Positions 1 to 12,082 are shown, numbered from the stretch's first letter. The stretch: 64,000 bases of DNA from Gonatopus flavifemur (GCA_018340375.1 JAFFJZ010000030.1:1178001-1242000); one strand, 5' to 3'. Numbers and translations are program-made. Notes: generated from the sequence alone by a model not told the origin.

Positions 1-3000
1 AGAATCAATATAAAAAAAATCCAACAGTTCAGGAATTTTTATTGATTTTTTCCACTTCCGTTATTAGAAAAGTTTTAATTCGTTCACACGTATTTTCTCT
101 CGTATTTAAGAGAAGTGTCGCAATTGCCTCAAGGTTGATGGAGATTTCCATTCCTTCGTAAAATTTTATTCAAAAATTATATAATTATATATCGTACACA
201 ATTTTTATACAATTTTTTGAATGACATTGATATATATTCAGTATGGAGATTTACTTGTCAAGTCCACTGTACTCTTTTAGATCTAAAACTATCTAATAAT
301 TCAAGACTTCCCACAAGACTCTATCTTTAATTCAACACAGCGTTTGAAAACCACTTCACTCTCAATCTTCGTTCAGCTTTCATCTCTCTTTTTTACATGA
401 TTTAATCACTTGTAGGCTCCCACGTATTTTATACATTCACGCATGAGCAGGTTTTTTCGTTTCAAAACCATCCTTCATTTCGATGTACATTATTATAAGA
501 TCTTTTTCATCCAGTATTTTGAAATTTAAATGTTTCGGCTATCTAACGTAGCCATTTGAAACAAAGGATCTCGATATTATTTTCAAAAATGATGGATCAT
601 GTTGAATATACATGAAATGAATAGAACGAAGAAATTCTGCCAACCTGGATGAATTCCACAGGGAAGTATATTTGAACGAAGGGGATGTATGAAGTATCAA
701 AATGAAGTCACGTAAGAGCTGCATTGAACCAAAGCGAATTCATGTTGTCTACGTACTGGATCGAAGCAAGGAATCAGAATCGTTGGTTGAATATTTCCCA
801 AAAGTAATTTCAACCGATATGATTTTCACGCCACCCTCCCATCGAATATCCCTGCTGGTGCTGAGTTCGAATTGACATTTCTGACTCTAGAGAATTTTTT
901 TCCTTTCCGTACGGTGATGTGGTATTTTTCTCTCTAATATGATGCAAAATGTCTACATTTTTTTTAAACTCGGATCGTTCCTAATTCGACGATCACACGT
1001 CGGTATTTTCAATTTGTGAGGTATAAATGTGTCCCAACATTCGTGTAAATTATGCTTCAGAATAAGTACAAGATAATTAAGGTTAGAAACTCCGACCGTA
1101 ATACAATTTACTCATCTAAGAATGAAAACACCCACACGGAACTACAAGTTTCCAATGAACAATCAAACTGTGAGGAGGATGTGAGTGCGGTTGGGCTTAC
1201 ACAGGATACGTTTCACTATTTTATAAATTCAAATGAGAGTTATTATAAGAAAGTTGAAACATTTGAAAATGATTCCATAAAACGGGAGTTCACATTCGAA
1301 GTTTATACGATAAAAGCTCTTTGAAAAACAATAAATCCATGATCACCAATTTTTGTAAATTGTATCTTCATGAGGTTTTTGTCCATGCTTTCTAATTATC
1401 ATTGAAAGCTTCTGAGATTGATGAATGTTCAATCACTCATTGATTCTACTTGTAAATTTATATTTAGTGTACTATACAGGATGTATGAAAATTTTTGAAA
1501 AACGGGATAGGAAGAGAAAGATTTCCTTTCTCAGCGAAATACAAGCAGACAAGAATTATTCTACTTTTTCACAAAAAATCTGGTGAAATATATATTTTGA
1601 CGTCATACGATGAAGTCATTGGTACACACATGTAGCAGAACGAATGATTTATAGACAAAAATGATAAAATGGTACTTTTAGTTACAGAACAAGCAACTTT
1701 CAACTTTTATATTTTGTGGAGAAATGGATAGTTCACGAGTTATGAAACAAGAGGATTTTTTCACCCGTAAAATTTATCTTCTTACCAAATAGAAAAAAAA
1801 AGAGTTGCTCAATTTTTTACCTGGATTATCCTACTTTGGTTTTATCACAATTTTTCATAAAAAGGAGAGAAATAATTCTAGGAAAAGTTCTGTTGTAATG
1901 AAATCTCGTTATCAAAATATTAGAATTTTCATACAAAAAACAAAAATCTATCTATGTGATAATCCAAGCCATCAAAGAAAACTAGGCTCCTAGCTTCGGG
2001 TACAAGCTCGTTCTCTCTTTAAAAATTGCTTATGATATATTTACGTTTGATTCGTTCGCCCGTGAAGATGAAATATTCATTTTTATTCTGATTTCATCTC
2101 CAAGTTTTGCTCTGAGTATTAATGACACCGGTATGAATGACATTCATAAAAACGAAAGGACTTGACGAGAAAAATTAATATCGCATCATAGCGATCCAAA
2201 AAAAATGGTGAAAATCAAGGATGAAGGATGAAGAGGGATAAGAGAAGAACAAAAAACGACACACGATAAGAAAAGAGATTCCTCTCGAGAGATTTCGTGT
2301 CAGAACTACAAAAGCTGCCGACAAGTCATGAATTGTTGAAATATGATAGTAGAATACGCTTGTCGTCTGAAAGTTGAAATGTGTTCTTCGTACACTCACA
2401 AGTGCCGAGCCCTCACCTCATATCATCGCACCTTATAACTGAATTTCCCAACTATCGACATACACAGACACACATACACGCAACGCAAAGTGGATAGAAG
2501 TATTGCATGCGATGATACTCGGGGTGCTTATAGATAGCTACGATACATGATCCCTGATTCTGCTCATCTTGGATGCTGTCAAAAATGCTTCTGTCAGCAT
2601 CTCCGTAAAGAATATTCTCCTTTTTCTATACTTTTCTTCTCACGCTCCTCTTTTTTTCTCTTTTGGCTAGAGCTTCCTCTGGTTCGCCCGTTAGCACTTT
2701 GAGCGTCTTGTGCGTTGGATTGAACTAAATAAGGCGCAATGTCACCACGTGCGATATCCTGTCTACTTATGTTAGCTCAAACCTCTCCCACCCTCTGAAA
2801 TTCGATCTATCTATATTTTGAAATGAGACACGAAACACAGAGATGATAGAACAAAGAGATATCAAAGATGATAAAATGTATTGATCTTCCGTACGGAGAA
2901 GTGAAATAGAATTGCGAAATCTGAACTGGTAGAATTTATCCAACATTTTTAAATAGCTCGAATTCAATGTTGGATAATTTTGTTCTCTCTTCAAATATCA

Positions 3001-3392
3001 TTCTATTCGTTTGAGATGTTTCGACTCTAAGAAGGAGAAACAAAAAGGTCATAAAATTTACATGTATGAGTTGGCTGTCGACGTTAGTATAATTTTAATT
3101 CAGAGGATAAACGAAGCAGCGCTGCTTCTCCTTTGTTCTCGCTTTTGAGCAGTTACGCGAGGAATATTTCAATAATCATTCCGTGATCATAATGTTCATT
3201 TTAAACTCAAGGGAACCGTGGATGTATTCAATTTTCTTTGCGAATGGCGTTAGCTGTTTCTCCGGTTATCAAACGAGAAGGAAAATATCGCGATATTGCA
3301 TCTAAATTGAGTGTACTCTTTCAGCTATTCATATCTACATATATGTCTGATTAATTCAATTCTATTCTACTGATTTTGAACGTCACGGTCAA
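1..3392. other. unassigned AT-rich DNA, no gene recognised
   Basis: I see no convincing coding region, transposon end or RNA gene here. The longest open stretch is a 90-codon run at 1052-1324 (+), discussed among the rejected items. The stretch ends at the 9-bp target duplication of the foldback element. Confidence 0.5.
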
Positions 3393-3401
3393 CCTTTGTT
3401 T
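3393..3401. repeat. 9-bp target site duplication, left copy
   Basis: CCTTTGTTT directly abuts the left terminus of the foldback element. The identical copy is at 9597-9605. Confidence 0.8.
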
Positions 3402-3489
3402 GTGAATGTGAAGTTGGCATATCAAATGCTGGCATTGCGCGAAAAAGTGACAGTTCCAGTAGCATTCACCATAGTTCTATAGTTCTTGA

Positions 3490-5362
3490 CAGGGCCGGCC
3501 CTAGGTATTTTGCCGCCCTAGGCGAAATCCCAAGACGCCGCTCACTATCCTGTAAAAAAACCTGTCAATTACAGTGAATGGTATATTCGCATCGTAAATT
3601 CGCAATTGAACACGAAAATTAGGATATTTGGTTAACTATAGAACAATAGGAGAATTAAATTTTGTATGGATTAGGAATAAAGTACTATATTTTCATGGAA
3701 TGTTTCAGAAAAATTCAGGAGAAATATCTCAGCACAAACAAATGATATTTGCCAAACGTCTTACGTAACATAAAGAATGCAGGTTTCCACAAATTTTGGA
3801 ACACGTAGTCTCTGAAACTTAAATCCACACCACTGACACGTTTTGAAAACTTTTGACTTTTTTTGGTGGTACGCTTCATTATATTCTCATTCTCACGCAC
3901 ATAATATACTTCAAAATTCATTATAATCAAAACTTGCCTTACTTGAAAACTCGTTCAAATGAAGAATTGCTGATCAACCCTGAGTAGACGTCGGTTCTCC
4001 ATACAATATTACTTCGACACACAATAAAACAAAAGATGAATGCACCGACAATACGATAGTCTTTTGTTAACCTATGAATATCGCATGGAGGAAAAACAAA
4101 ACATATATTACAAATTTCCAATGAAGCGATTCAAAATTGAATGGTATCTTATTGCAGTTCATAAAAAAATGTTCTTATTATGCAACTTCATGGATTTTTC
4201 AACAGGATATTCATAAGTAAAACACGAAGTCCTACTCTGCTAAAAATGTTCCATAGAAGACGATAAAATTTTTCTTACGAGTTTCAATACGGTTTCTAAA
4301 ATTGGAATCCTCATGCTGTATCGTGCATTTACGATAGAATTCTATTGATTCTCATCGCATCCTACAGGATTTGAGAAATGTACCTGGTTCTATCGTAAAA
4401 TTCCTGTAGTAGAAAAATCAATTATTCGCAAAAAAAAGGTTATAATTCTCCCAATAAATAATACTTTGTCTATGGGAAGTTCACTTTAGAACCACTTAAA
4501 TTTTTCTCAAATCCTATATGTAGAATACGATAAGAATCGACAGAATTCTATCGTAAATAATTCACGATACAGCATCGGAATTCCACTTTCAGGAACCGCA
4601 TTGAAACCCATAGGCAAAATTTCATCGTTTTCTACGGGAAATTTTTTGCAGGGTATGAATTTCTGCTTACGATTCACCATAAATACCTACATGAATACAC
4701 ATTTGTGCAGGTTGAGAATAAAATACTTGGTTTTCATATGATGTTTCGGCAACATTCTGAGAACGTACCATATTATACGTAAGAAAACGTCATCGAAACG
4801 TGTATTCCAACATGATAAACCAATGTTCTCGAAAAGTTTGGATAACGGACATTTGAAAACGAAAATCTATGAAACCATTGATACGTTGGTTTTCGGTGCT
4901 GTTTAGGATACTGCTTCCGATACTGCTGCGAGACAATGTTGAATACTATTGTCGGATGATAACTAGGTTCTCACTCAATCGACATTTGATGTCTTGCATA
5001 CATCACCTAATTATCATTATTCACCAGGTCATCTTTCTGATGCCATTCTGAAACTGAATTAAAAAATAACTTATTTCCCGTAAAATGTGAACTGAAATTT
5101 ATGCATAAAGACTTTTGCAAAACACTTTTTCTAGAGGAAAATCTCTTTTTTAGAGGAAAATTGTAATCCTTATTCAGTAATTGAACCACCATGAATTCTT
5201 AGGAAGACAGAGAATGTTTCTAATAAGTATTTTGTGTGTCATGTGTATGTGTATGTTCAGTATGGTTCTTACTCATGATTTCTAGGGTTTTATTGTTTTT
5301 CCAGATTTTGCCGCCCCCTGACTCTTGCCGCCCCTGAATCTTGCCGCCCCTGGCCGGCCCGG
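3490..5362. mobile_element. non-autonomous hAT element inserted in the foldback left arm
   Basis: The element starts CAGGGCCGGCCCTAGG and ends GGCCGGCCCGG, flanked by the 8-bp direct repeat GTTCTTGA (3482-3489 and 5363-5370). Removing the element and one repeat copy restores the left arm so that it matches the uninterrupted right arm (~9500-9520), which proves the insertion. An 8-bp duplication plus CAGGG ends is typical of hAT. Subterminal TTGCCGCCCC-type repeats occur at both ends, three of them at 5308-5352. No transposase reading frame is present, and a smaller MITE lies inside. Confidence 0.85.
4235..4653. mobile_element. palindromic MITE inside the hAT element
   Basis: This is a 419-bp imperfect palindrome with ends C(T/C)CTGC(T/A)AAAAAT in inverted orientation, flanked by TA on both sides (4233-4234, 4654-4655). 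Inner inverted segments such as ATTCTATCGTAAA recur in both halves. The TA flanks suggest a Tc1/mariner-type non-autonomous element. It is the third nesting level in the foldback element. Confidence 0.6.
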
Positions 5363-5911
5363 GTTCTTGATAATTTCGAACAATAGTTCTATTCATATTA
5401 CTCAGAAAAATTGGATGTGAAAAAATGGAATGCCAAGTTCTACAATGATATGACAGCATTCCAACGGAGAGGGCTTGGAACGATCAGGACTCGAGAGTTC
5501 TGGGATTGTGAGCATGCGGTAAAGTGAGAAATCGAGAGTTCCAATCATTAAAAGCGATAGATGAAATTTTTTGCAATATTCATGGAAATGATATGCTGGA
5601 TTGCACACAAATTATATTGGACAAATCCATAGGATTGCAAGGGATATTGAAGGGAGCGATCAATATCTCCAAGTTCTGGGATGGCGTACACACGGGGGAG
5701 TTGGGAATGCAGAGTTCTGACATCAACAATGGGTGAATTCGTTTTTGCTTTCATGATAAGCCGAGTTTGGAGATGACGCGGAGGGACGAAATACTTTTTG
5801 GTGTTGAGAATCGAAGTTTTGATACAGGAGAACAATTGATACAGCTTGGACGGGGACTTCGATTACCTGACAGCCTGTCTGGGTACCCGTCCGACTTTCT
5901 GTCTAAACTGG

Positions 5912-6559
5912 GGTTCTGACCAGCATTGCATAGGATTCGGATAGTTCTGACCAGCATTGCCCCGATAACAGGAAGTTCTGGCCAGCATTGCACGGAATTC
6001 GGATAGTTCTGACCAGCATTGCCTCGTTTTCGAGTAGTTCTGGCCAGCATTGCACGAAATCCGGAGAGTTCTGCACAGCATTGCGCGGAATACGAAGAGT
6101 TCTGGCCAGCATTGCGCGGAATTCGAAGAGTTCTGGCCAGCATTGCGCGGAATTCGAATAAGTCTGACCAGCATTGCCTCGATTCCGACTAGTTCTAGCC
6201 AGCATTGCGCGGAATCCGAATAGTTCTGACCAGCATTGCGTCGATTTCATGTACTTCTGGCCAGCATTGCGCGGAATCCGAAGAGTTCCGCACAGCGTTG
6301 CGCGGAATTCGAGAAGTTTTGGCCAGCATTGCACGGAATTCGAATAGTTCTGACCAGCATTGCCTCGATTTCAAGTAGTTCTGGCCAGCATTGCACGACA
6401 TCCGAAGAGTACTGCGCAGCGTTGCGCGGAATTCGAAGAGTTCTGGCCAGCATTGCGTGGAATTCGAAGAGTTCTGGCAAGCATTGCGCGGGATTCGAAT
6501 GGTTCTGGCCAGCATTGCACGAAGTCCGAAGAATTCTGCACAGCGTTGCGCGAAATTCG
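5912..6559 (-). repeat. 31-bp tandem array, left half (about 21 units)
   Basis: The unit in this orientation reads roughly GTTCTGGCCAGCATTGC followed by a variable 14-bp part such as GCGGAATTCGAAGA. Units are contiguous, without spacers. The array is the inverted counterpart of the longer array that starts at 6560. Confidence 0.9.
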
Positions 6560-8979
6560 TAGAACTATCCGAATTCCATGCAATGCTGGCCAGAACTACT
6601 CGAAATCGAGGCAATGCTCAGCAGAACTATTCGAATCCCGCGCAATGCTGGCCAGAACTCCTCCAATTCCGCGCAATGCCGGTCAGGACTATTCGAATTC
6701 CGCGCGATGCTGGCTAGAACTACTCGGAATCGAGGCAATGCTGGCCAGAACTATTCGAATTCTGTGCAATGCTGGCCAGAACTACTCGGAATCGAGGCAA
6801 TGCTTAGCAGAACTATTCGAATCCCGCGCAATGCTGGCCAGAACTCTCCCAATTCCGCGCAATGCTGTGCAGAACTCTCCAGATTTCGTGCAGTGCTGGC
6901 TGGAAATACTTGAAATCCAGGCAATGCTTGGCAGAACTATTCGAATCCCGCGCAATGCTGGCCAGAACTCTTCCAATTCCGCGCAATGCTGTGGAGAACT
7001 CTTCGGATTCCGTGCAATGCTGACCAGAACTACTTGAAATCCAGGCAATGCTTGGCAGAACTATTCGGATTTCGTGCAATGCTGGCCAGAACTACTTGAA
7101 ATCGAGGCAATGCTGGTCAGAACTATTCGAATTCCGTGCAGTGCTGGCCAGAAGTATCTGAATTTCGTGCAATGCTATCCAGAACTATCTGAATTTCGTG
7201 CAAGGCTATTCAGAACTCTTCGAATTCCGCGCGATGCTGTGCAGAACTCTTCGGATTTCGTGCAATGCTGGCCAGAACTACTTGAAATCGAGGCAATGCT
7301 GGTCAGAACCAACCGAATTCCGTGCAATGCTGGCCAGAACTATCTGAATTTCGTGCAATGCTATCCGGAACTCTTCGAATTCCGCGCAATGCTGTGAAGA
7401 ACTCTTCAGATTTCGTGCAATGCTGGCCAGAACTACTTGAAATCCAGGCAATGCTTGGCAGAACTATTCGAATTCCGTGCAATGCTGGCCAGAGGTATCT
7501 GAATTTCGTGCAATGCTATTCAGAACTCTTCGAATTTCGTGCAATGTTGTGCAGGACTCTTCGGATTTTGTGCAATGCTGACCAGAACTACTTGAAATCG
7601 AGGCAATGCTGGTCAGAACTATTCGAATTCCGCGCAATGCTGGCCAGAACTATTTGAATTTCGTGCAATGCTGTCCAGAACTCTTCAAATTCCATGCAAT
7701 GCTACGCAGAACTTTCCAAATTCCGTGCAATGCTGGCCAGAACTACTCGGGATCGAGGCAATGCTGGTCAGAACTATTCGGATTCCGTGCAATACTGGCC
7801 AGAACTATCTGAATTTCGTGCAATGCTATCCAGAACTCTTCGAATTCCGGGCAATGCTGTGCTGAACTCTTCGGATTTTGTGCAATGCTGGCCAGAACTA
7901 CTTGGAATCGAGGCAATGCTGGTCAGAACTATTCGAATTCCATGCAATGCTACGCAGAACTTTCCGAATTCCGTGCAATGCTGGCCAGAACTTCCTGTTA
8001 TCGGGGCAATGCTGGTCAGAACTATCCGAATTCCATGTAATGCTTGCCAGAAATATTCGAATTCCGTGCAATGCTGGCCGGAACTTTCCGAAATCTTCTC
8101 AATGGTGGGTAGAAACTCCGAATTCCGTGCAATCCTGTGCAGAAGTCTCCAAATTCCGTGGAATGCCGCCAGAACTACCCGTTATCGGGGCAATGCTGGT
8201 CAGAACTATCCGAATTCCATGCAAGGCTGGTCAGAACTATTCGAATTCCATGCAATGCTATCCAGAACTTTTCGAATTCCATGCAATGCTACGCAGAACT
8301 TCCCAAATTCCGTGCAATGCTGGCCAGAACTACTCGGAATCGAGGCAATGCTGGTCAGACTTATTCGAATTCTGTGCAATGCTGGCCCGAACTATTCAAA
8401 ATCGAGGCAATGCTGGTCAGAACTTCCCGAATTCCATGCAATGCTGGCCAGAACTATCCGAATTTCGTGCAATGCTGTCCAGAACTCCTCGAATTCCTCG
8501 CAATGCTCTGCAGAACTCTCCGGATTTCGTGCAATGCTGGCCAGAACTACTCGGAACCGAGGCAATGCTGGTCAGAACCATCCGAATTCCGTGCAATGCT
8601 GGCCAGAACTTCCTGTTATCGGGGCAATGCTGGTCAGAACTATCCGAATTCCATGTAATGCTTGCCAGAAATATTCGAATTCCGTGCAATGCTGGCCGGA
8701 ACTTTCCGAAATCATCTCAATGGTTGGTAGAAACTCCGAATTCCATGCAATCCTGTACAGAAGTCTTGAAATTCCGTGGAATGCCGCCAGAACTTCCCGT
8801 TATCGGGGCAATGCTGGTCAGAACTATCCGAATTCCATGCAAGGCTGGCCAGAACCATCCGAACTCCGTGCAATGCTGGGCAATACTAGTCGTGATCGAT
8901 ACAATGCTGGTCAGAACTATTCGAACACCGTGCAATGCTGGTCAGAATCATTCGAATCCTATGCAATGCTGGTCAGAAC
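6560..8979 (+). repeat. 31-bp tandem array, right half (about 78 units)
   Basis: The unit reads GCAATGCTGGCCAGAACT followed by about 13 variable bases (for example ATTCGAATTCCGT, ACTTGAAATCGAG). Unit subtypes recur in order and give a higher-order period of 155 bp (5 units) from 7262 to 7882, with one 186-bp (6-unit) step from 7076 to 7262. A block at 7991-8240 is repeated at 8609-8850. The unit lacks stops in the forward direction, so all three forward frames are open over hundreds of bases. Confidence 0.9.
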
Positions 8980-9596
8980 CCCAGTTTAGACAGAAAGTCG
9001 GACGGGTACCCAGACAGGCTGTCAGGTAATCGAAGTCCCCGTTCAAGCTGTATCAATTGTTCTCCTGTATCAAAACTTCGATTCTCAACACCAAAAAGTA
9101 TTTCGTCCCTCCGCGTCATCTCCAAACTCGGCTTATCATGAAAGCAAAAACGAATTCACCCATTGTTGATGTCAGAACTCTGCATTCCCAACTCCTCCGT
9201 GTGTACGCCATCCCAGAACTTGGAGATATTGATCGCTCCCTTCAATATCCCTTGCAATGCTATGGATTTGTCATAGAATCCAGCATATCATTTCCATGAA
9301 TATTGCAAAAAATTTCATATATCGCTTTCAATGATTGGAACTCCCGATTTCTCACTTTACCGCATGCTCACAATCCCAGAACTCTCGAGTCCTGATCGTT
9401 CCAACCTCTCACCGTTGGAATGCTATCATATCATTGTAGAACTTGGCATTCCATTTTTTCAAATCCAATTTTTCTGAGTAATATGAATAGAACTATTGTT
9501 CGAAATTATCAAGAACTATAGAACTATGGTGAATGCTACTGGAACTGTCACTTTTTCGTGCAATGCCAACATTTGATATGCCAACTTCACATTAAC
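8980..9596 (-). repeat. foldback right outer arm
   Basis: This is the inverted copy of 5371-5911 plus 3402-3489. It lacks roughly 10 bases present in the left arm near 5600-5625 and otherwise differs only by scattered substitutions. It shows the uninterrupted sequence of the site where the hAT element landed in the left arm. Confidence 0.85.
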
Positions 9597-9605
9597 CCTT
9601 TGTTT
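9597..9605. repeat. 9-bp target site duplication, right copy
   Basis: CCTTTGTTT directly abuts the right terminus of the foldback element and matches 3393-3401 exactly. Confidence 0.8.
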
Positions 9606-10026
9606 CACCTTTTCGCTATATATATATGTATATATATATTTTAACTTACTTTAATAACATCAAACTAGAAATCTTGTGCAAAATCGAGAAGAGAAATAAT
9701 TCCAATGAGAATCAATCTACATTCTTTTCTCTTCTTTTCTTACTATCTCTTCCATCCGCGTTCCTAAATTCTTGAAAATGAGAATTCCTCTTCACCAAGA
9801 GTGAACTAAGGTACTTTCAAAGATACTCCCATCCCTTTGAAGTATACGTTCATTCTAATTAGAAATGGTTGTAATGGTCTCCGAGTAAAGTTTCATAAGC
9901 GACATCCACCAAGTGATTACTATAATCTGCACAGGTGGTTTGCGAGAACTCGAGATTTATCCGAACTCATATCCTTTTGAGGATTAAAGAAAGACAAAAA
10001 GAATTTGTTTCGAAAATTCGAATTCA
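9606..10026. other. unassigned spacer with AT microsatellite
   Basis: A short TATA-type microsatellite lies at about 9617-9640. I see nothing else in this stretch. Confidence 0.4.
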
Positions 10027-10034
10027 TCTTGTTA

Positions 10035-10172
10035 GGATGGGGGCCGAATCAACGAAAGGACAAATCAACGAAACCATTGGTTGAAAAGGAAGAGATATAT
10101 AATGTATGATGTCTTATTCTTTCCAACTAACGGTTTCGTTGATTTGGTTTTTCGTTGATTTGGCCGCCATCC
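10035..10172. mobile_element. 138-bp MITE with 8-bp target duplication
   Basis: The ends are GGATGG(G/C)GGCC in inverted orientation, and both arms carry AATCAACGAAA-type blocks. Flanks are the exact 8-bp repeat TCTTGTTA (10027-10034 and 10173-10180). Duplication size fits hAT or a related 8-bp-TSD superfamily. There is no coding capacity. Confidence 0.75.
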
Positions 10173-10180
10173 TCTTGTTA

Positions 10181-11180
10181 ACGTATGAACTTGGTTTTCC
10201 GGGAATTCGTATGAATTTGAACATCAATGGAAACCTGTATATATTACTCATGTATACGTTTGTATGCATGGACCCCAACGTTCGCTTGTTCGTCGTCATT
10301 CGTCGTTCGGGTATCCGATTACTGGTTCCAGCAGACGGTTCTATTCTCGTGTCTTCTATATTCAACACACTGACCGCTGTGCACTTTTCTTTCTCTACAA
10401 TAGAAAACGTTGGAGTTTCTTTTTGCGCAGTGCATTAGCAAGACTTTACCCATAAAATATCCTTCGATTCGCGTAACGTCACAAAGGAATAGTCAATTGT
10501 AGTTGTGCAATAAAATCGCTGGCAGAAATGTCAAAGTTGTGCTCACTGCGGATACGTGTATGTATTTTACTCGCTGAATCCATACAACAATCTTTGTGTA
10601 GATGTCCTTTTATGGGAAAGCCGAACGATGCAGCTATTGAGATTGAATTCGCAAGGAAAGTGGGTGATTTATACGATTCAAAAACTTCATAAAAAGTATC
10701 ATAGGAATATTATTCAGTATGAACTTTCGATGATGGTGGAATGACGTATCCCGTTGAACGAAAACAATATATTGTCGATGAATTTGTTTAACGTGTCGGT
10801 GAACGCTATAAAAACTATAAATGAAAATTTCTTTCAAAAGTCGTTCTCGATGCACGGTTTCTTCAACTCGAAACTTTTGAAATCCAATTCGTTACCTCGG
10901 AATCCAATATTGAAAAAGTCCTTTCTCCCCACGAACATTCTTTTGCAAAGGACTCGGCAAACCCTCAAGTCGACTGCCGAGTGAGGGTCGTCACAATTTT
11001 GCTAGCAGTCAAAATAGCGATAGCTCCGCAACCATACGTTCCCCTAGCCATCACTCGGCCGCATGTAACTTAGCTAACACTTGAGAGGACCAATGAAATT
11101 CCATGGAGGTCACACGATGACATACCGCATACATTCATTGGTGTTGAAATCCAATAAAAGCGGGATAGCATATTCAAGCG
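10181..11180. other. unassigned DNA
   Basis: No recognisable gene or transposon end. The stretch is slightly less AT-rich around 10260-10400, and its short open frames look like chance. Confidence 0.4.
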
Positions 11181-11756
11181 ATACCCATGCAGAAATTGAC
11201 GAACGACCCAGTACTGGAATAACGTTATTTGTCAACTGCCAACTGTTGGCAAACAACGTTGGAATAAACCCGGAATGATAACGCTGATCAACACTGGTAC
11301 GGCGTTGTTCACCAATACTGGGTCAACGTTAACATCAACCCTGAATCAGTACTGGTTTTTCATTGGATACCAACATTGACAATTGATTTTCAACCGGTGA
11401 TGGTAATCCATTCAAGCCTTTGTACGTAGCTAATGAAAATAATTTCATATTTTCAGCTAATGTCCACACCGAAAAAACCATATTCTAAGATTGAGAGGGC
11501 GCATCTAACTTTAAGAACATTGGCATCTAAAATAAGCGCCAAGAATATATTCCAAATAATTCACAAAAAAATTATTCGGATCCTTGTAGATCTCGTACTG
11601 TATGTGTAATAGATGTATGGAAACATGTTCCAATGTCAGTTTCTAGAACCGCGTTCTACAGCAATCGAACTCCCTGGTGGAAATTATCTTAATGAAGATA
11701 TTTAATGATAACAAGCGTTCAAACTGTGGGGGTCAATAGCGAAAATCTCACAGCCC

Positions 11757-11837
11757 TACACGCGGAATCGAACCTAACACAAAATCCTAACCCCAATGAG
11801 AGAATGACGCTTTGACCAGTACAGCTGTACGCCAGTT
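11757..11837 (-). repeat. tRNA-derived SINE head
   Basis: On the minus strand a box A-like AGCTGTACTGG is followed about 45 bases later by a box B-like AGGTTCGATTCCG. Spacing fits an internal RNA polymerase III promoter, but acceptor pairing is poor, so this is not a functional tRNA. Confidence 0.45.
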
Positions 11838-11875
11838 ATGAATTCTGACATCATAAATTAAAGTAATATTGTATA

Positions 11876-12082
11876 GTCGGTGTGAGGAGTCCGGTAACAG
11901 ATCTAACGGGAATATTTTTGAACACGTTGTTATTGATGAATTTTAAATATTCTTCTCCGACTGTATACTATTAAGAATGTTTCTCTTATCATTTTGATGA
12001 GTTACAAATTTTCAAATAACAGCAATAACATATTATATAAAGATATTTTCGTTGAAACTGTTACCGGAGTTCTTACACCGAC
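11876..12082. mobile_element. 207-bp MITE, GTCGGTGT ends, TA flanks
   Basis: The left end GTCGGTGTGAGGAGTCCGG matches the right end inverted (GTCGGTGTAAGAACTCCGG), then GTAACAG in both. TA flanks both sides (11874-11875, 12083-12084). A degenerate copy at 26137-26290 shares the interior AAATAACAGCAATAA. Confidence 0.75.

Larger units (their letters stand above)
3402..9596. mobile_element. Foldback-like long-inverted-repeat transposon with a 31-bp satellite core
   Basis: Both ends read GT(G/T)AATGTGAAGTTGGCA going inward, and both are flanked by the identical 9-bp direct repeat CCTTTGTTT (3393-3401 and 9597-9605). The two outer arms are near-identical inverted copies: 3402-3489 plus 5371-5911 on the left, 8980-9596 on the right. 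Between them lie only 31-bp tandem units, about 21 in one orientation (5912-6559) then about 78 in the other (6560-8979). Without the inserted hAT element the original length is about 4.3 kb. There is no transposase, so it must be moved in trans. Drosophila FB elements, linked to the MULE-NOF group, are known for long arms of tandem repeats including a 31-bp class and for 9-bp duplications. The structural match is close, but I cannot test sequence homology. Long ORFs through the core are by-products of a stop-free unit. Confidence 0.85.

Noticed and set aside
1052..1324. 90-codon ORF on the plus strand, preceded by TTCAG
   Set aside because: The polar composition and upstream TTCAG could hint at an exon, but there is no domain, no donor context and no neighbouring exon I can identify.
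5912..8979. CRISPR array
   Set aside because: Periodicity is regular, but there are no unique spacers, units are contiguous and diverged, the array inverts in the middle, and the context is eukaryotic.
7694..9029. Very long open frames (431 and 383 codons) through the 31-bp array
   Set aside because: They exist because the unit has no stop in the forward direction and 31 is not a multiple of 3, so all frames stay open. Overlapping long frames on the same DNA, without a domain or promoter, are not a gene.
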